NCBI GenBank assembly: GCA_019247605.1
Contig: JAFBAS010000188.1
Coordinates: 1 to 64,000, forward strand
Direction of reading: 5' to 3'
Origin: Hyphomicrobiales bacterium
Lineage (GTDB): Bacteria; Pseudomonadota; Alphaproteobacteria; Rhizobiales; Beijerinckiaceae
DNA length: 64,000 nt
A model generated the notes under the pieces. It was not told the DNA's origin and did not search any database. It saw only the letters and a program-made list of their open reading frames with translations. Both the position numbers and the translations under genes were made by a program. Positions 1-8,139 of this stretch are shown one piece after another (position 1 is the first letter of the stretch; each line of letters begins with the position of its first letter).

Positions 1-1042
1 CCGGCGCTCCCCAAGGGCCGGCAGCGGGTGCGGCCCCGGCCGGAACCGGCGCAAAGCCCGGGCTCTCGATGAGCGCATCGGGGTTGCCGCCCGCATATCT
101 CACGAGCGCGTCGATGCGCGCGGCGATCGGCGGGTGCGTGTCGAAGAGCGAAGAGAAACCGACGCTCGGGTTTTCGATGAAGGCTTCCTGCACGAGCGAG
201 GGCACGTCGTCGATGCGGGCGTGATCCTCGATGCGCTTCAGCGCCGAGATCATCGCGTCGGGATCCTTGGTGAGCTCGACCGAGCCCGCATCCGCGAGAT
301 ATTCGCGCCGCCGCGAAAGGGCGAGCTTCAAGAGGATCGCGAGCAGCCATGACAGCGCCGCGAGAGCGACCGCGATCACGATCGCGAGCCCGGCGCCGCC
401 ACCGCGCCGCTCACTTCGCTCACCGGGCCCCACGTTGAGAAGCACACGCACCATCATCTGCCCCGCGAAGGACAGGATGCCCGCGAAGATCGCGGCGATC
501 ACGATGAGGCGCACATCCTGATTCTTGATGTGGGTGAGCTCATGGCCGAGCACGGCCGAAAGCTCGCGATCATTGAGCCTTGCAAGAAGACCCGTGGTCA
601 CGGTGATCGAGGCGTCGTGCTCGTGCAGTCCCGAGGCGAAGGCGTTGAGCGCCTCGCTCTCCATGACCTTGATCTTCGGCGTCGGCATGCCGACGCTGAT
701 GCACAGCGGCTCGAGAAGGCGAAAGACGCGGCGCTGCTCGGCGGGTCCTGGAAGCATGGCGGCGGTCGCCGCATCGATCAGGCGGCTTTGCAGCGCAAAT
801 GCGATGGCAAACCAGGTAAGCGAGAAGGCGACGGCGTAGATCCAATCCTCGCGCATGCGGCGCGATGCGAGGCTCATGATCTCGCCCGTCGAGAGATAGC
901 CGTTCGGGTACGAGAAGGCGATCACGACGAGGTCGAGCGCGTAGGTGATGATGAGGATGAGGACGACGAAGCCGCAAAGAATGAGGACCGATTTGATCCT
1001 GTTTGCTCGAATATGCGTGTAGAGGCCGAAGGCTTGAAACAT
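1..1042 (-). CDS. M48-family zinc metalloprotease (HtpX-like), C-terminus cut by window edge
   Basis: Membrane-bound zinc endopeptidase of the M48 (HtpX/Ste24) type, presumably in inner-membrane protein quality control. From the ATG at 1042 the frame stays open to base 1 (about 347 codons), so the C-terminus is missing. Hydrophobic segments lie near residues 17-45, 68-85, 180-200 and 218-240. The zinc motif HELTH is at 167-171, and RREYLAD near 245-251 supplies the expected third ligand, Glu247. A DTHPP motif follows, as in the family. The gene lies 36 bp downstream of lemA on the same strand, a pairing commonly seen. The family call is firm; the substrate is unknown. Confidence 0.9.
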   Translation of the reverse strand, partial: MFQAFGLYTHIRANRIKSVLILCGFVVLILIITYALDLVVIAFSYPNGYLSTGEIMSLASRRMREDWIYAVAFSLTWFAIAFALQSRLIDAATAAMLPGPAEQRRVFRLLEPLCISVGMPTPKIKVMESEALNAFASGLHEHDASITVTTGLLARLNDRELSAVLGHELTHIKNQDVRLIVIAAIFAGILSFAGQMMVRVLLNVGPGERSERRGGGAGLAIVIAVALAALSWLLAILLKLALSRRREYLADAGSVELTKDPDAMISALKRIEDHARIDDVPSLVQEAFIENPSVGFSSLFDTHPPIAARIDALVRYAGGNPDALIESPGFAPVPAGAAPAAGPWGAP

Positions 1043-1078
1043 GGGCTTGCGCCCGCGCTCTTTTCGAATTGACGCTTG

Positions 1079-1642
1079 TTAAAATTTGACGCTTGGCGCC
1101 TGAGCCACCGCGGCGCGTTCTTCGCCGAGATCGAAGAACGTCTCGGGCGCAAAACCGAAGGCGCTTGCGAAAAGCACCGCCGGGAAAGCCTGGATGCCGG
1201 CGTTGTATTCGCTCACCGCGCCGTTGTAGAAGCGCCGGGCTGCCGCGATCTTGCCCTCGATGTCCGCGAGCTGCTGCTGCAGCTCCAAAAAGTTCTGGTT
1301 CGCCTTCAGATCGGGATAGGACTCCGAGATGGCAATGAGACGCCCGAGCGCGCCGGAAAGCGCTTGCTCGGCCGCAGCCTGCTGCGGCGAGCCGCCCGGC
1401 GCCGCGATCGCGGCGGCGCGCGCCTTGACCACTTCGTCGAGCGTGCCCTTCTCATGGGCCGCGTAGCCTTTCACGGTCTCGACGAGATTGGGCACGAGGT
1501 CGTGGCGTTGCTTCGTCTGCACGTCGATGTCGGCGAAGGCCTGACGACAGCGCTGGCGCAAATGCACGAGGCTGTTATAGGCCATGATCGCGAGCGCGCC
1601 GATCACCACGACGATGATCAGGAATATCGTTCCGAAGCCCAT
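1079..1642 (-). CDS. lemA: LemA family protein
   Basis: 187-residue protein with one N-terminal membrane anchor (about residues 4-24) followed by a helical domain. The conserved LemA stretches are present: YNSLVHLRQR, AFADIDVQTKQRHDLVPNLV, and RRFYNGAVSEYN near the C-terminus. The frame is open further upstream to 1726, but the extra 28 residues do not look like a LemA N-terminus, so I start at MGFGTIF. LemA proteins are membrane-anchored and of uncertain role. Pairing with the M48 protease just downstream suggests a shared envelope function, which is inference from context. Confidence 0.9.
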   Translation of the reverse strand: MGFGTIFLIIVVVIGALAIMAYNSLVHLRQRCRQAFADIDVQTKQRHDLVPNLVETVKGYAAHEKGTLDEVVKARAAAIAAPGGSPQQAAAEQALSGALGRLIAISESYPDLKANQNFLELQQQLADIEGKIAAARRFYNGAVSEYNAGIQAFPAVLFASAFGFAPETFFDLGEERAAVAQAPSVKF

Positions 1643-1796
1643 CGGCCACCCTCCCGCCTTCAGCTCTTCGCCGCTGCCGCCACAAGGCCCGCATATCGGC
1701 CATGTTTCCGGGCGCGAGCCTAGCATGTTTGCGCAAGCGCCGCATTCGTTATAGGCGAGAGCACGCTAAAGGGTGAAGAAGAGCGGGAAATAGAGA

Positions 1797-2618
1797 ATGA
1801 CGCTGAGCGCCGGTGTCCTCGCGGGCAAACGCGGTGTCGTGGTGGGTGTCGCCAATAGCCGCTCCATCGCCTATGGGATCGCCAAGCAGGCGCGCGCGCA
1901 TGGGGCGGAGCTGATGCTCACCTATCAGGGCGATGCCTTAAAGAAGCGCGTCGAGCCGCTCGCGGCCGAACTCGGCGCTCGTGTGGCGGGCCATTGCGAC
2001 GTCACGGAATCCTCTTCGATCGATGCGCTCTTCGCGGAAGTCGCTCGCCATTGGGGCTCGCTAGACTTCCTCGTGCATGCCGTCGCCTTCTCCGATAAGA
2101 GCGAGCTCGAAGGACGCTATCTCGACACGACCGAGGCTAATTTCTCGCGCACGCTCCTGATCTCCTGCTACAGCTTCACGGCCCTGGCGCAGCGCGCCGA
2201 AAAGCTCATGCCCAAGGGCGGATCGCTTCTCACGCTGACCTATTACGGCGCGGAAAAGTGGATGCCCCATTACAATGTCATGGGAGTGGCGAAAGCGGCA
2301 CTCGAGGCGAGTGTGCGGTATCTCGCGGCCGATCTCGGCCCGAAGAACATCCGCGTCAACGCGGTCTCCGCCGGACCGATCAAGACGCTCGCGGCCTCGG
2401 GGATCGGCGACTTCCGCTACATTCTGAAATGGAACGAGTACAATTCGCCGCTTCGACGCACGGTGAGCATCGAGGAGGTGGGTGACACTTCTGTCTATCT
2501 TCTCTCCGATATGGGACGCGGCGTCACCGGCGAGGTGCATCATGTCGATGCGGGCTATCACATCGTCGGCATGAAAAACCCCGACGCGCCCGACATGAGC
2601 CGCGCCAAGGAAGAGTGA
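1797..2618 (+). CDS. fabI: Enoyl-[acyl-carrier-protein] reductase (NADH), FabI type
   Basis: Catalyses the last reduction step of each round of type II fatty-acid synthesis, trans-2-enoyl-ACP to acyl-ACP, in the cytoplasm. The 273 residues match FabI length. The nucleotide-binding start GVANSRSIAYGIA (about 17-29) is the FabI variant of the Rossmann glycine motif. The catalytic pair is Tyr159 and Lys166 with the six-residue spacing of FabI (YNVMGVAK), and SAGPIKTLAASGI follows, the substrate-loop region. Many alphaproteobacteria carry more than one fabI copy, so this may not be the only enoyl reductase. It stands alone, with the small secreted-protein genes 146 bp downstream on the same strand. 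Confidence 0.93.
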   Translation: MTLSAGVLAGKRGVVVGVANSRSIAYGIAKQARAHGAELMLTYQGDALKKRVEPLAAELGARVAGHCDVTESSSIDALFAEVARHWGSLDFLVHAVAFSDKSELEGRYLDTTEANFSRTLLISCYSFTALAQRAEKLMPKGGSLLTLTYYGAEKWMPHYNVMGVAKAALEASVRYLAADLGPKNIRVNAVSAGPIKTLAASGIGDFRYILKWNEYNSPLRRTVSIEEVGDTSVYLLSDMGRGVTGEVHHVDAGYHIVGMKNPDAPDMSRAKEE

Positions 2619-2764
2619 GCGCGAGTGCCGGCCGAGCCGGCGCTGTCGCGAGCGAGCGGTTCAGGGCTCTTCAACTGTTCTTGAGCCGATCAACAAATCG
2701 GAATAACGCCGTCCTCGCCCCGGTCCTGTCGTGTGAAGCAACGAGCTTCTCACAGGAGATCAAG

Positions 2765-3076
2765 ATGAAAATTCACGCTCACCCGCGCCGCGTTTGGCGC
2801 ATGCCTGCTCGCGCGCTCGCGCTCGGGTCGGCCCTTGCGCTCGCGGTCGGCGGCATGGGTCGCGCGCTTCCGGCCTTTGCCGACGTCGATGACGGCGCCG
2901 AGCACAGCCACGATTTCAACGCCGATCACGACGGCATCTTCCAGGTCCAGCGCGGCGACCGCATTTGCTACACGCGCGAAGCTTGCGGCGGCGCCGAAGC
3001 AATCCCGATGAACACTCCCGGCCTGTGGACCATGCCGGGCGGCATGATGCCCCACAAGCCCGTCTCGGCGAAATAA
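2765..3076 (+). CDS. Small secreted protein of unknown family, tandem paralogue 1
   Basis: 103 residues with an unrecognised fold. The ATG at 2765 follows an AGGAG ribosome site. Residues 1-39 look like a Sec signal peptide: basic start, alanine/leucine core, and a likely cut after AFA before DVDDG. The mature part, about 64 residues, carries the signature shared with the next two genes: GAEHS, NADHDGIFQV, RGD, a Cys, REACGG, AIPMN and PGGM. Two conserved cysteines could form a disulfide in the periplasm. This copy is the most divergent of the three (Trp-Thr-Met where the others have Trp-Tyr-Leu) and has the shortest tail. Confidence 0.75.
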   Translation: MKIHAHPRRVWRMPARALALGSALALAVGGMGRALPAFADVDDGAEHSHDFNADHDGIFQVQRGDRICYTREACGGAEAIPMNTPGLWTMPGGMMPHKPVSAK

Positions 3077-3117
3077 AGGCCAAGACGCCACCCGGTCGTC
3101 GTGTTGTATTGGACAAG

Positions 3118-3142
3118 GCCGGGCTTGGAATTCGAGCCCGGC
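3118..3142 (+). terminator. Hairpin after the first small secreted gene
   Basis: A perfect 8-bp GC-rich stem (GCCGGGCT pairing with AGCCCGGC) with a 9-nt loop, 42 bp after the stop of paralogue 1. No T-run follows, so it may be a weak or factor-dependent terminator or an mRNA 3'-end stabiliser. Confidence 0.4.
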
Positions 3143-3285
3143 TCCAAGAATCAAGATCTCCAAGAAATCAAGGCCTGCAAGAAATCAACGTCTGTCCGCC
3201 GGACAATGTGATTTGCATTCGGCCTCTTGCATCCCCAAATATGGTGTGAGCCGAATTGAGGACCATGCCATTTCAGGAGTATGCA

Positions 3286-3669
3286 ATGTGGGGAAATCGA
3301 GAGCTTCAGTCGAACAAGCGTCGCTCGGGCGGCATGGCCATGCTTTCCGCGCTGTTGTTGGGCGCTGCATCTTTCATGGCGTCGACACCCGCTTGGGCGG
3401 TTTTTGACGGTGGCGGCCGTGGCGGAAGCGAGCATCAAAACGATTGGAACGCCGACCACGACGACATCTATCAAGTGCAGCGAGGCGATCTCGTGTGCCA
3501 ATCACGTGAGGCCTGCGGCGGCCCGGCCGCGATCCCGATGAACCGCCCCGGTTACTGGTATCTGCCAGGCGGGATGTACACCCTGCATCGTTATGCGCCT
3601 GGGCCCGACGCGCCTTACGCGGCCTATCACCCGCGCCATTATCATCACAGACATCCTCTCAGCCACTGA
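3286..3669 (+). CDS. Small secreted protein of unknown family, tandem paralogue 2
   Basis: 127 residues. I chose ATG 3286 because AGGAG sits 8 nt upstream; the frame opens at 3256 without a better site. A signal peptide is likely, with a cut after PAWA before VFDGG. The mature part has the family core: SEHQNDWNADHDDIYQVQ, RGD, Cys, REACGGPAAIPMNRPG, YWYLPGGM. The tail is unique, rich in His, Tyr and Pro, ending with clustered histidines (HPRHYHHRHPLSH) that could bind metal. A strong intrinsic terminator follows directly, so this copy is probably expressed separately from the third. Function unknown. Confidence 0.8.
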   Translation: MWGNRELQSNKRRSGGMAMLSALLLGAASFMASTPAWAVFDGGGRGGSEHQNDWNADHDDIYQVQRGDLVCQSREACGGPAAIPMNRPGYWYLPGGMYTLHRYAPGPDAPYAAYHPRHYHHRHPLSH

Positions 3670-3680
3670 GGCGACGCACG

Positions 3681-3716
3681 AAAGCTTGCCCTGGGAACAG
3701 GGCAAGCTTTCTTTTT
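3681..3716 (+). terminator. Intrinsic terminator after paralogue 2
   Basis: A perfect 12-bp inverted repeat (AAAGCTTGCCCT pairing with AGGGCAAGCTTT) around a 6-nt loop, followed by CTTTTTC. It begins 12 bp after the stop codon. This is the clearest rho-independent terminator in the window. Confidence 0.9.
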
Positions 3717-3855
3717 CGTGCTGAGCGTTAGATCATAAGCGCTGTGTTAGAGCGCCTTGCATTCCAGCCATCTCCGGCAACATGTCTCGCTCGGAATAAA
3801 AGCCGATCTCGGCCGATCCGGTCGTGTGGGCTCGTGTATGGTGAGGAAAGCGATT

Positions 3856-4203
3856 ATGACGAACCACTTTCAGCTTGCTCGAGTCAGCGCAAGGCGGCGT
3901 TTTCGCCTGAGCGGGCCTCATGCCCTTGTCGCGACGGCTCTTTTGTTCTCCGCCGGCGCGCTCGCGGGTTCGAGCCCGGTTTTCGCGAACTGGGACGGTG
4001 GCGCCGAGCACAGCGACAGCTGGAACGCCGATCACGACGGCATCTATCAGGTTCTGCGTGGCGATCTCGTCTGCGAATCGCGCGAGGCTTGCGGCGGTCC
4101 TGCCGCGATCCCGATGAACCGGCCAGGATATTGGTACCTGCCGGGCGGCATGTTGCAGTGGTATCACCCGGCGGCCGCACCGGCGCCCGTCAAACGGCGC
4201 TGA
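3856..4203 (+). CDS. Small secreted protein of unknown family, tandem paralogue 3
   Basis: 115 residues. ATG 3856 follows a GAGGAAAG-like site; the longer open frame back to 3757 adds residues unlike the other copies. Signal peptide predicted by eye, cut after PVFA before NWDGG. The mature core is nearly identical to paralogue 2: GAEHSDSWNADHDGIYQV, RGDLVC, REACGGPAAIPMNRPG, YWYLPGGM. It ends with a Pro/Ala-rich tail and KRR. Because it lies beyond the terminator of paralogue 2, it probably has its own promoter in 3717-3855. Function unknown. Confidence 0.8.
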   Translation: MTNHFQLARVSARRRFRLSGPHALVATALLFSAGALAGSSPVFANWDGGAEHSDSWNADHDGIYQVLRGDLVCESREACGGPAAIPMNRPGYWYLPGGMLQWYHPAAAPAPVKRR

Positions 4204-4421
4204 AATTCGGCATCGAGCCGCAGCCTTCGGAAAGCGCGCCCGGGCGTTAAAGAAGCCCGTTCGTTGGGCGGCGCGAAGCTTGCGAACCCGTAATCGCTTG
4301 TGACATCGCTCGCCACGGAAAGCGGCCGGATTTGTCGTGGCACCGGCGCCCCGAGGCTCGCACCTGAGCCGGCGCCCTGAGCCGAATTGACGGAAGGTCG
4401 CGCACCGTCTAGCCCGGCCCG

Positions 4422-5057
4422 ATGCTCTTCCTCATTCGTCACGGTGAGACATTCTGGAACGCTGACGGGCGGCTCCAAGGCCAGTGCGACACCAAGCTCA
4501 ACGGGCGCGGGCGCGAGCAGGCGCGCGAATCGGGCCGCCTCCTGGCGAAGCTCGTTCCCGACGCGTCCGAGACGAGCTTCATCGCAAGCCCGCTCATCCG
4601 CGCGCGCGAATCGCTCGAAATCCTCATGGGCGAGCTCGTGGCAAAAGCTGCGCTCGAGGCGGTCGGGCCTTATGCGGTCGATGACAGGCTGAAGGAGCTC
4701 GGCTTCGGCCGCTGGGAAGGCCTCACCTGGAAAGAGGTGCGACGCGACGCGCCCAAGGAATACGCCGCGCGCGACGCCGATGTGTGGAACATCGCCCCAC
4801 CGGGCGGCGAAAGCTATGCGTCGCTCGCAAATCGTGCCGGCCCGCTTCTCGCCGAGCTTCGATCGGGGACCGTCATCGTCTCGCATGGCGGCATCACGCG
4901 TATCGCGCTCCATCTCTTCGCCGGTGTGGGACCTGAGGCCGCCGCCAAAGCCATGATCCGCCAAGGGGACGTGCTCGTGCTGGACGAGGCGCGCACGCGC
5001 TGGGCTTCCGGCGCCGTTCTGGAGACGGGCCTCTCACACTCCTTGCAGGAGAGGTAG
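4422..5057 (+). CDS. Histidine phosphatase (phosphoglycerate-mutase-like) family protein
   Basis: 211-residue cytoplasmic enzyme of the histidine phosphatase superfamily. RHGET at residues 6-10 holds the phospho-accepting His7. Conserved arginines follow in ASPLIRARE, the acid/base Glu is in ELGFGRWEG, and the second His is in VIVSHGGITR. The size and single domain fit broad-specificity phosphatases (GpmB/CobC-like) rather than glycolytic mutase. No pathway partner lies beside it, as the next gene is psd, so the substrate cannot be named. Confidence 0.88.
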   Translation: MLFLIRHGETFWNADGRLQGQCDTKLNGRGREQARESGRLLAKLVPDASETSFIASPLIRARESLEILMGELVAKAALEAVGPYAVDDRLKELGFGRWEGLTWKEVRRDAPKEYAARDADVWNIAPPGGESYASLANRAGPLLAELRSGTVIVSHGGITRIALHLFAGVGPEAAAKAMIRQGDVLVLDEARTRWASGAVLETGLSHSLQER

Positions 5058-5177
5058 GGCGCTTGCGGCAGAGATGAGGGTTTGTGGGAGAGGTGGGGCT
5101 CCGGGAAAGCCGAAAGGCTCCGCATTTGACAGTTTGGGTGCTTCGCCGCATGCCGCTTTGCCGCCGGAGACGCCCTG

Positions 5178-5876
5178 ATGGATATCCTCGCTTCGATCCG
5201 CAAGATGTTCGTGCCGATCCATCGGGAAGGCTATGTGTTCATTCTGGCCGGTGTCGCCGCGATGCTCGTGCTCGGCTGGCTCTGGCAGCCGTTGTTCTGG
5301 TTGTGCGGCCTCATCACCTCATGGATCATCTACTTCTTTCGCGATCCGCCGCGCGTCACCCCGATCGGCGAGGGATTGATCGTCTCGCCGGCCGACGGAA
5401 GGGTGAGCGCGGTTCTCCCCGCGGTTCCGCCCGCGGAGCTCGGGCTCGGCCCGGCACCGCGCATGCGCGTGTCGATCTTCATGAGCATCTTCGATTGCCA
5501 TGTGAATCGCTCGCCCGTCGACGGGCGCGTCTTGAAGATCGCCTATAGGCCAGGGCTCTTCCTCAACGCCGATCTCGACAAGGCGAGCGAGGACAACGAG
5601 CAAAACGCCCTTCTCATCGAGACGCCACACGGGCCGATCGCTCTCGTGCAGATCGCGGGCCTCATCGCGCGGCGCATCGTGACCGCGGTCATGGAAGGCG
5701 AGAGTCCGCAAGCGGGAGAACGCATCGGCATCATCCGCTTCGGCTCACGCGTGGATGTCTACCTGCCGGACGGGTTTCAGGTCCTCGCAGGCGAAGGCCA
5801 GCGCGCGATCGCAGGGGAAAGCGTGCTCGCTTCCTTCGGCCACGATATCCGCGTACGGGGCTTTCGCACCGCTTGA
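5178..5876 (+). CDS. psd: Phosphatidylserine decarboxylase proenzyme
   Basis: Converts phosphatidylserine to phosphatidylethanolamine at the inner membrane. The 232-residue length is that of the short Psd-A class. A hydrophobic hairpin spans about residues 18-52, followed by FFRDPPR, SPADGRV, and [16 protein letters not shown] (metal/substrate region). Self-cleavage to a pyruvoyl enzyme is expected at Gly189-Ser190 (RFGS); the DVYLP sequence after it fits the alpha chain. pssA, the preceding step in the pathway, lies just downstream on the same strand, separated by a palindromic repeat. Confidence 0.95.
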   Translation: MDILASIRKMFVPIHREGYVFILAGVAAMLVLGWLWQPLFWLCGLITSWIIYFFRDPPRVTPIGEGLIVSPADGRVSAVLPAVPPAELGLGPAPRMRVSIFMSIFDCHVNRSPVDGRVLKIAYRPGLFLNADLDKASEDNEQNALLIETPHGPIALVQIAGLIARRIVTAVMEGESPQAGERIGIIRFGSRVDVYLPDGFQVLAGEGQRAIAGESVLASFGHDIRVRGFRTA

Positions 5877-5954
5877 TCGAATATCGCCAGGCTCGGCCTA
5901 AAGCCGAAGGGCATGGCGCACCGGTGCGGATTTGCGCTAGAACGGCTGTACTTT

Positions 5955-6080
5955 TCCGCTCATCCCCGCGAAAGCGGGGATCCAGGCTTTCGCGCTTTGA
6001 CATTCCATTACCTGGATCCCGGCTTTCGCGGGGATGAGCGGAGGTGAAACGTAGCCTCCCGCTTTCGCGGGATGAGCGGA
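5955..6080. repeat. Long palindromic intergenic repeat (REP/RUP-like) between psd and pssA
   Basis: Arms at 5955-5986 and 6011-6042 are inverted copies over 32 bp with a single mismatch, around a 24-nt loop. The outer 21 bp (TCCGCTCATCC start, CGCGAAAGC end) match perfectly, and the inner part holds GGATCC/CCAGG. A third arm, one base shorter, lies at 6061-6080 just before pssA. The words resemble dispersed 'CCCCGCGAAAGCGGGGATCC' elements common in alphaproteobacterial genomes. RNA across it would fold into a very stable hairpin between the two genes. Confidence 0.85.
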
Positions 6081-6103
6081 GGGAAGAAGGCGATATTCTG
6101 GGA

Positions 6104-6946
6104 ATGAACGACTCGCGAAGGGGCAGCGACACTTCGCTGGAGGCGCGCAAGAAACGGGGCCTTCGCTCGGTTCCGTTGCGCGTGCTCATCCCGAATTTGT
6201 TGACGCTCTTCGGGCTCGCCCTCGGCCTCACGGCGATCCGCTTCTCTTACGAAGACAGGGTGAACCTCGCGGTGATCGCGGTCGTCGCGGCCGCCGTGCT
6301 CGACGGCCTCGACGGGCGGGTCGCGCGCTTGTTGCGCGGCACCTCGCGCTTCGGGGCGGAGCTCGATTCGCTCGCCGATTTCGTGAATTTCGGCGTGGCG
6401 CCGGCGCTGATCCTCTACGGCACGCTCTTGCACGCGGCGCGTTCGCTCGGGTGGCTCGCGGCGCTCGTCTTCGCCACCGCCATGGCGCTGAGGCTCGCTC
6501 GGTTCAACGTCGCGCTCGACGATCTCTCCCGCCCCGATTGGAAGAAGAATTTCTTCACCGGCGTGCCCGCGCCCGCCGGCGCCATAACGGGCATGCTCCC
6601 GCTATACCTCCTGAAGCTCGGCTTCGGCGACGTTCCCGGCTTCGTGCCCTTCGCAGTCGCCTATGTGCTGGTGATCGCGTTCCTGATGGTCAGCGAATTG
6701 CCGATCTATGCGGGTAAGACGCTCGGCACATCCGTCACGCGCGACAAGGTGCTTTTCGTCTTCCTGGCGATCGTCTTGTTCGTCACGCTCGTTCTCAACT
6801 TCACCTTCGTGACGCTGGCGGCGATCACCCTCATTTACCTGGCCATGATCCCGCTCAGCGTGCGCCGTTATCGCTCGCTCGATCAGGCCTGGAAAGAGGA
6901 GCGGCTCGCCGGCGAGCCGGCCACCGGGCAGGAGAACCCGAGCTGA
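6104..6946 (+). CDS. pssA: CDP-diacylglycerol-serine O-phosphatidyltransferase
   Basis: Makes phosphatidylserine from CDP-diacylglycerol and serine in the inner membrane, feeding Psd upstream. The 280 residues carry the full CDP-alcohol phosphotransferase signature at 70-92 (Asp70-Gly71, Ala74-Arg75, Gly84, Asp88, Asp92). About seven or eight hydrophobic segments follow (roughly 30-45, 53-68, 100-130, 155-200, 225-260). The start at 6104 is preferred because the longer frame from 6044 would translate part of the palindromic repeat. The last 15 residues are polar and cytoplasmic. Confidence 0.94.
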   Translation: MNDSRRGSDTSLEARKKRGLRSVPLRVLIPNLLTLFGLALGLTAIRFSYEDRVNLAVIAVVAAAVLDGLDGRVARLLRGTSRFGAELDSLADFVNFGVAPALILYGTLLHAARSLGWLAALVFATAMALRLARFNVALDDLSRPDWKKNFFTGVPAPAGAITGMLPLYLLKLGFGDVPGFVPFAVAYVLVIAFLMVSELPIYAGKTLGTSVTRDKVLFVFLAIVLFVTLVLNFTFVTLAAITLIYLAMIPLSVRRYRSLDQAWKEERLAGEPATGQENPS

Positions 6947-7422
6947 CCTGAGCCGAGCTGAGCTTGTGCGTTCGGGGGTGCGCGTTCGGGCTGGTGAGCG
7001 CCCCCTCCCCCCGCGAAGCGGCGGAACACGCCCCCAAACTGTCGGGGATCAGCCCGGTCTAAAATGTCGACCATCAACCCGGTTGCACAGATACGAAAGC
7101 GGTCGTCGTTCGCGGCGTGCCTCATCGCCTCCTGCGGTGGAGTGCGCTTGCCTTCGAGGGTGGTGTCCTTCATCAGCTCCCCCGCCAGTACCCTCCCCGC
7201 CGCTTCGCGGGGGGAGGGAGGTGGAGTGCGATCCGATCCCCCGAAATCGCCGGGCGGAGCTGATTTCCTGCCTCGCCTTGCCTAACACGAAAGAGACGTT
7301 TTCGACCTCTCGCGAAAGGCGTAAAAAAGAGAACGCAAGCCGCCTCCCTCATTATAGGCGACAAGCTGAAGGGCCGGCCTTTGGGCCCATTGAGGCCGGC
7401 CCGCACTTTTCAACCGCAATCC
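6947..7422. other. Gene-poor stretch with a split 22-bp inverted repeat
   Basis: 476 bp without a convincing gene. 7003-7024 and 7197-7218 are exact 22-bp inverted copies of a CCCTCCCC...GCGAAGCGGC type word, 172 bp apart; such GC-rich words are common dispersed repeats in this group. A minus-strand frame starting at 7173 (MKDTTLEGKR) has GGGGAG just upstream, but it runs into the left repeat and has no recognisable domain. Confidence 0.6.
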
Positions 7423-7806
7423 TCACTCGCTTCGCGTAAAAGCCCCGTCGAGCACTTTTCTATCGGCTTTCAGTCGTTTGGCATTCGCCCTGACGCGCCG
7501 GCGCGCCGGACGGCAAGCCGCAAGACCGATCGCCTCCGCTCGGCGCATGAGCTTGGGCAAGCTCTCGCCCGCGAACATGCCGGCCGCGAGCCGGGCAAGC
7601 CCCTGTTGCGCACCGGCCGCACCCTCGACGAATGCAATGAGCTTCTCGCTTGCCATCTCGGCGATTTCCGGATCGAGCCCTCGATTTGCGGTGAGCGCGG
7701 CCTTCGCGAGGATGGGAGTTCTGGCCGTAACGATCAGGTGCGCGTCACGCGTCATCTGAAGAGCGCTCGAAAGGGCGGCCCAAAAGGCGCGGGATGTGAA
7801 CAACAT
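7423..7806 (-). CDS. Hypothetical alpha-helical protein, phasin-like
   Basis: 127 residues without signal peptide or membrane segment. The pattern (alanine-rich amphipathic helices; a core with [28 protein letters not shown]) resembles small phasin-type or granule-associated proteins of Hyphomicrobiales. The C-terminal 30 residues are strongly basic ([21 protein letters not shown]), which might bind nucleic acid or anionic surfaces. It is transcribed away from infA. The family assignment is by eye only; a plain hypothetical protein is an equally fair label. Confidence 0.55.
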   Translation of the reverse strand: MLFTSRAFWAALSSALQMTRDAHLIVTARTPILAKAALTANRGLDPEIAEMASEKLIAFVEGAAGAQQGLARLAAGMFAGESLPKLMRRAEAIGLAACRPARRRVRANAKRLKADRKVLDGAFTRSE

Positions 7807-7966
7807 CGGCTTTCATCCGTCTGCGCTGACTCCACCCCATCAAGACTACGCAGATCGAGCACGTATTCCGGGTTCCGCTCCGATTTGGCGCCAGGCAGGA
7901 AAGTCGCGTCCCGGCCCGGGCTCGAGGGCGCAAAAATAGTTTCCATTTTCGCGGATCATGCTCTAG

Positions 7967-8066
7967 TGGATCGTTTCCGGCGGATGGTCCCGCTCCGCCG
8001 GAATGGATCCACAATATTTGTGAAGTTGTGGCCAGGCTTTTTCCGACAAATGGGGACATTTGTCGG
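7967..8066 (+). promoter_or_regulatory. Structured leader upstream of infA (two hairpins)
   Basis: Hairpin 1: TCCGGCGGA (7976-7984) pairs with TCCGCCGGA (7994-8002), extended by TGGATC/GGATCCA words outside. Hairpin 2: CCGACAAAT (8043-8051) pairs perfectly with ATTTGTCGG (8058-8066) over a 6-nt loop. Both lie between 7806 and the infA start at 8140, in a 333-bp gap without a gene. They could control infA translation (IF-1 is cold-responsive in other bacteria) or end upstream transcription; no T-run favours the former, by inference. Confidence 0.45.
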
Positions 8067-8139
8067 GGCCGAAACACGAGCGATTGAAGCCGATGTCAGG
8101 CGCATGCCGAAGAGGCGCGCCCTCAATGAAAGGATGTTG

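Noticed and set aside
6883-7173. Minus-strand frame starting MKDTTLEGKR with GGGGAG upstream
   Set aside because: The possible ribosome site is part of a GC-rich repeat, the spacing is short, the frame crosses the other repeat arm and runs into the end of pssA; no homology seen.
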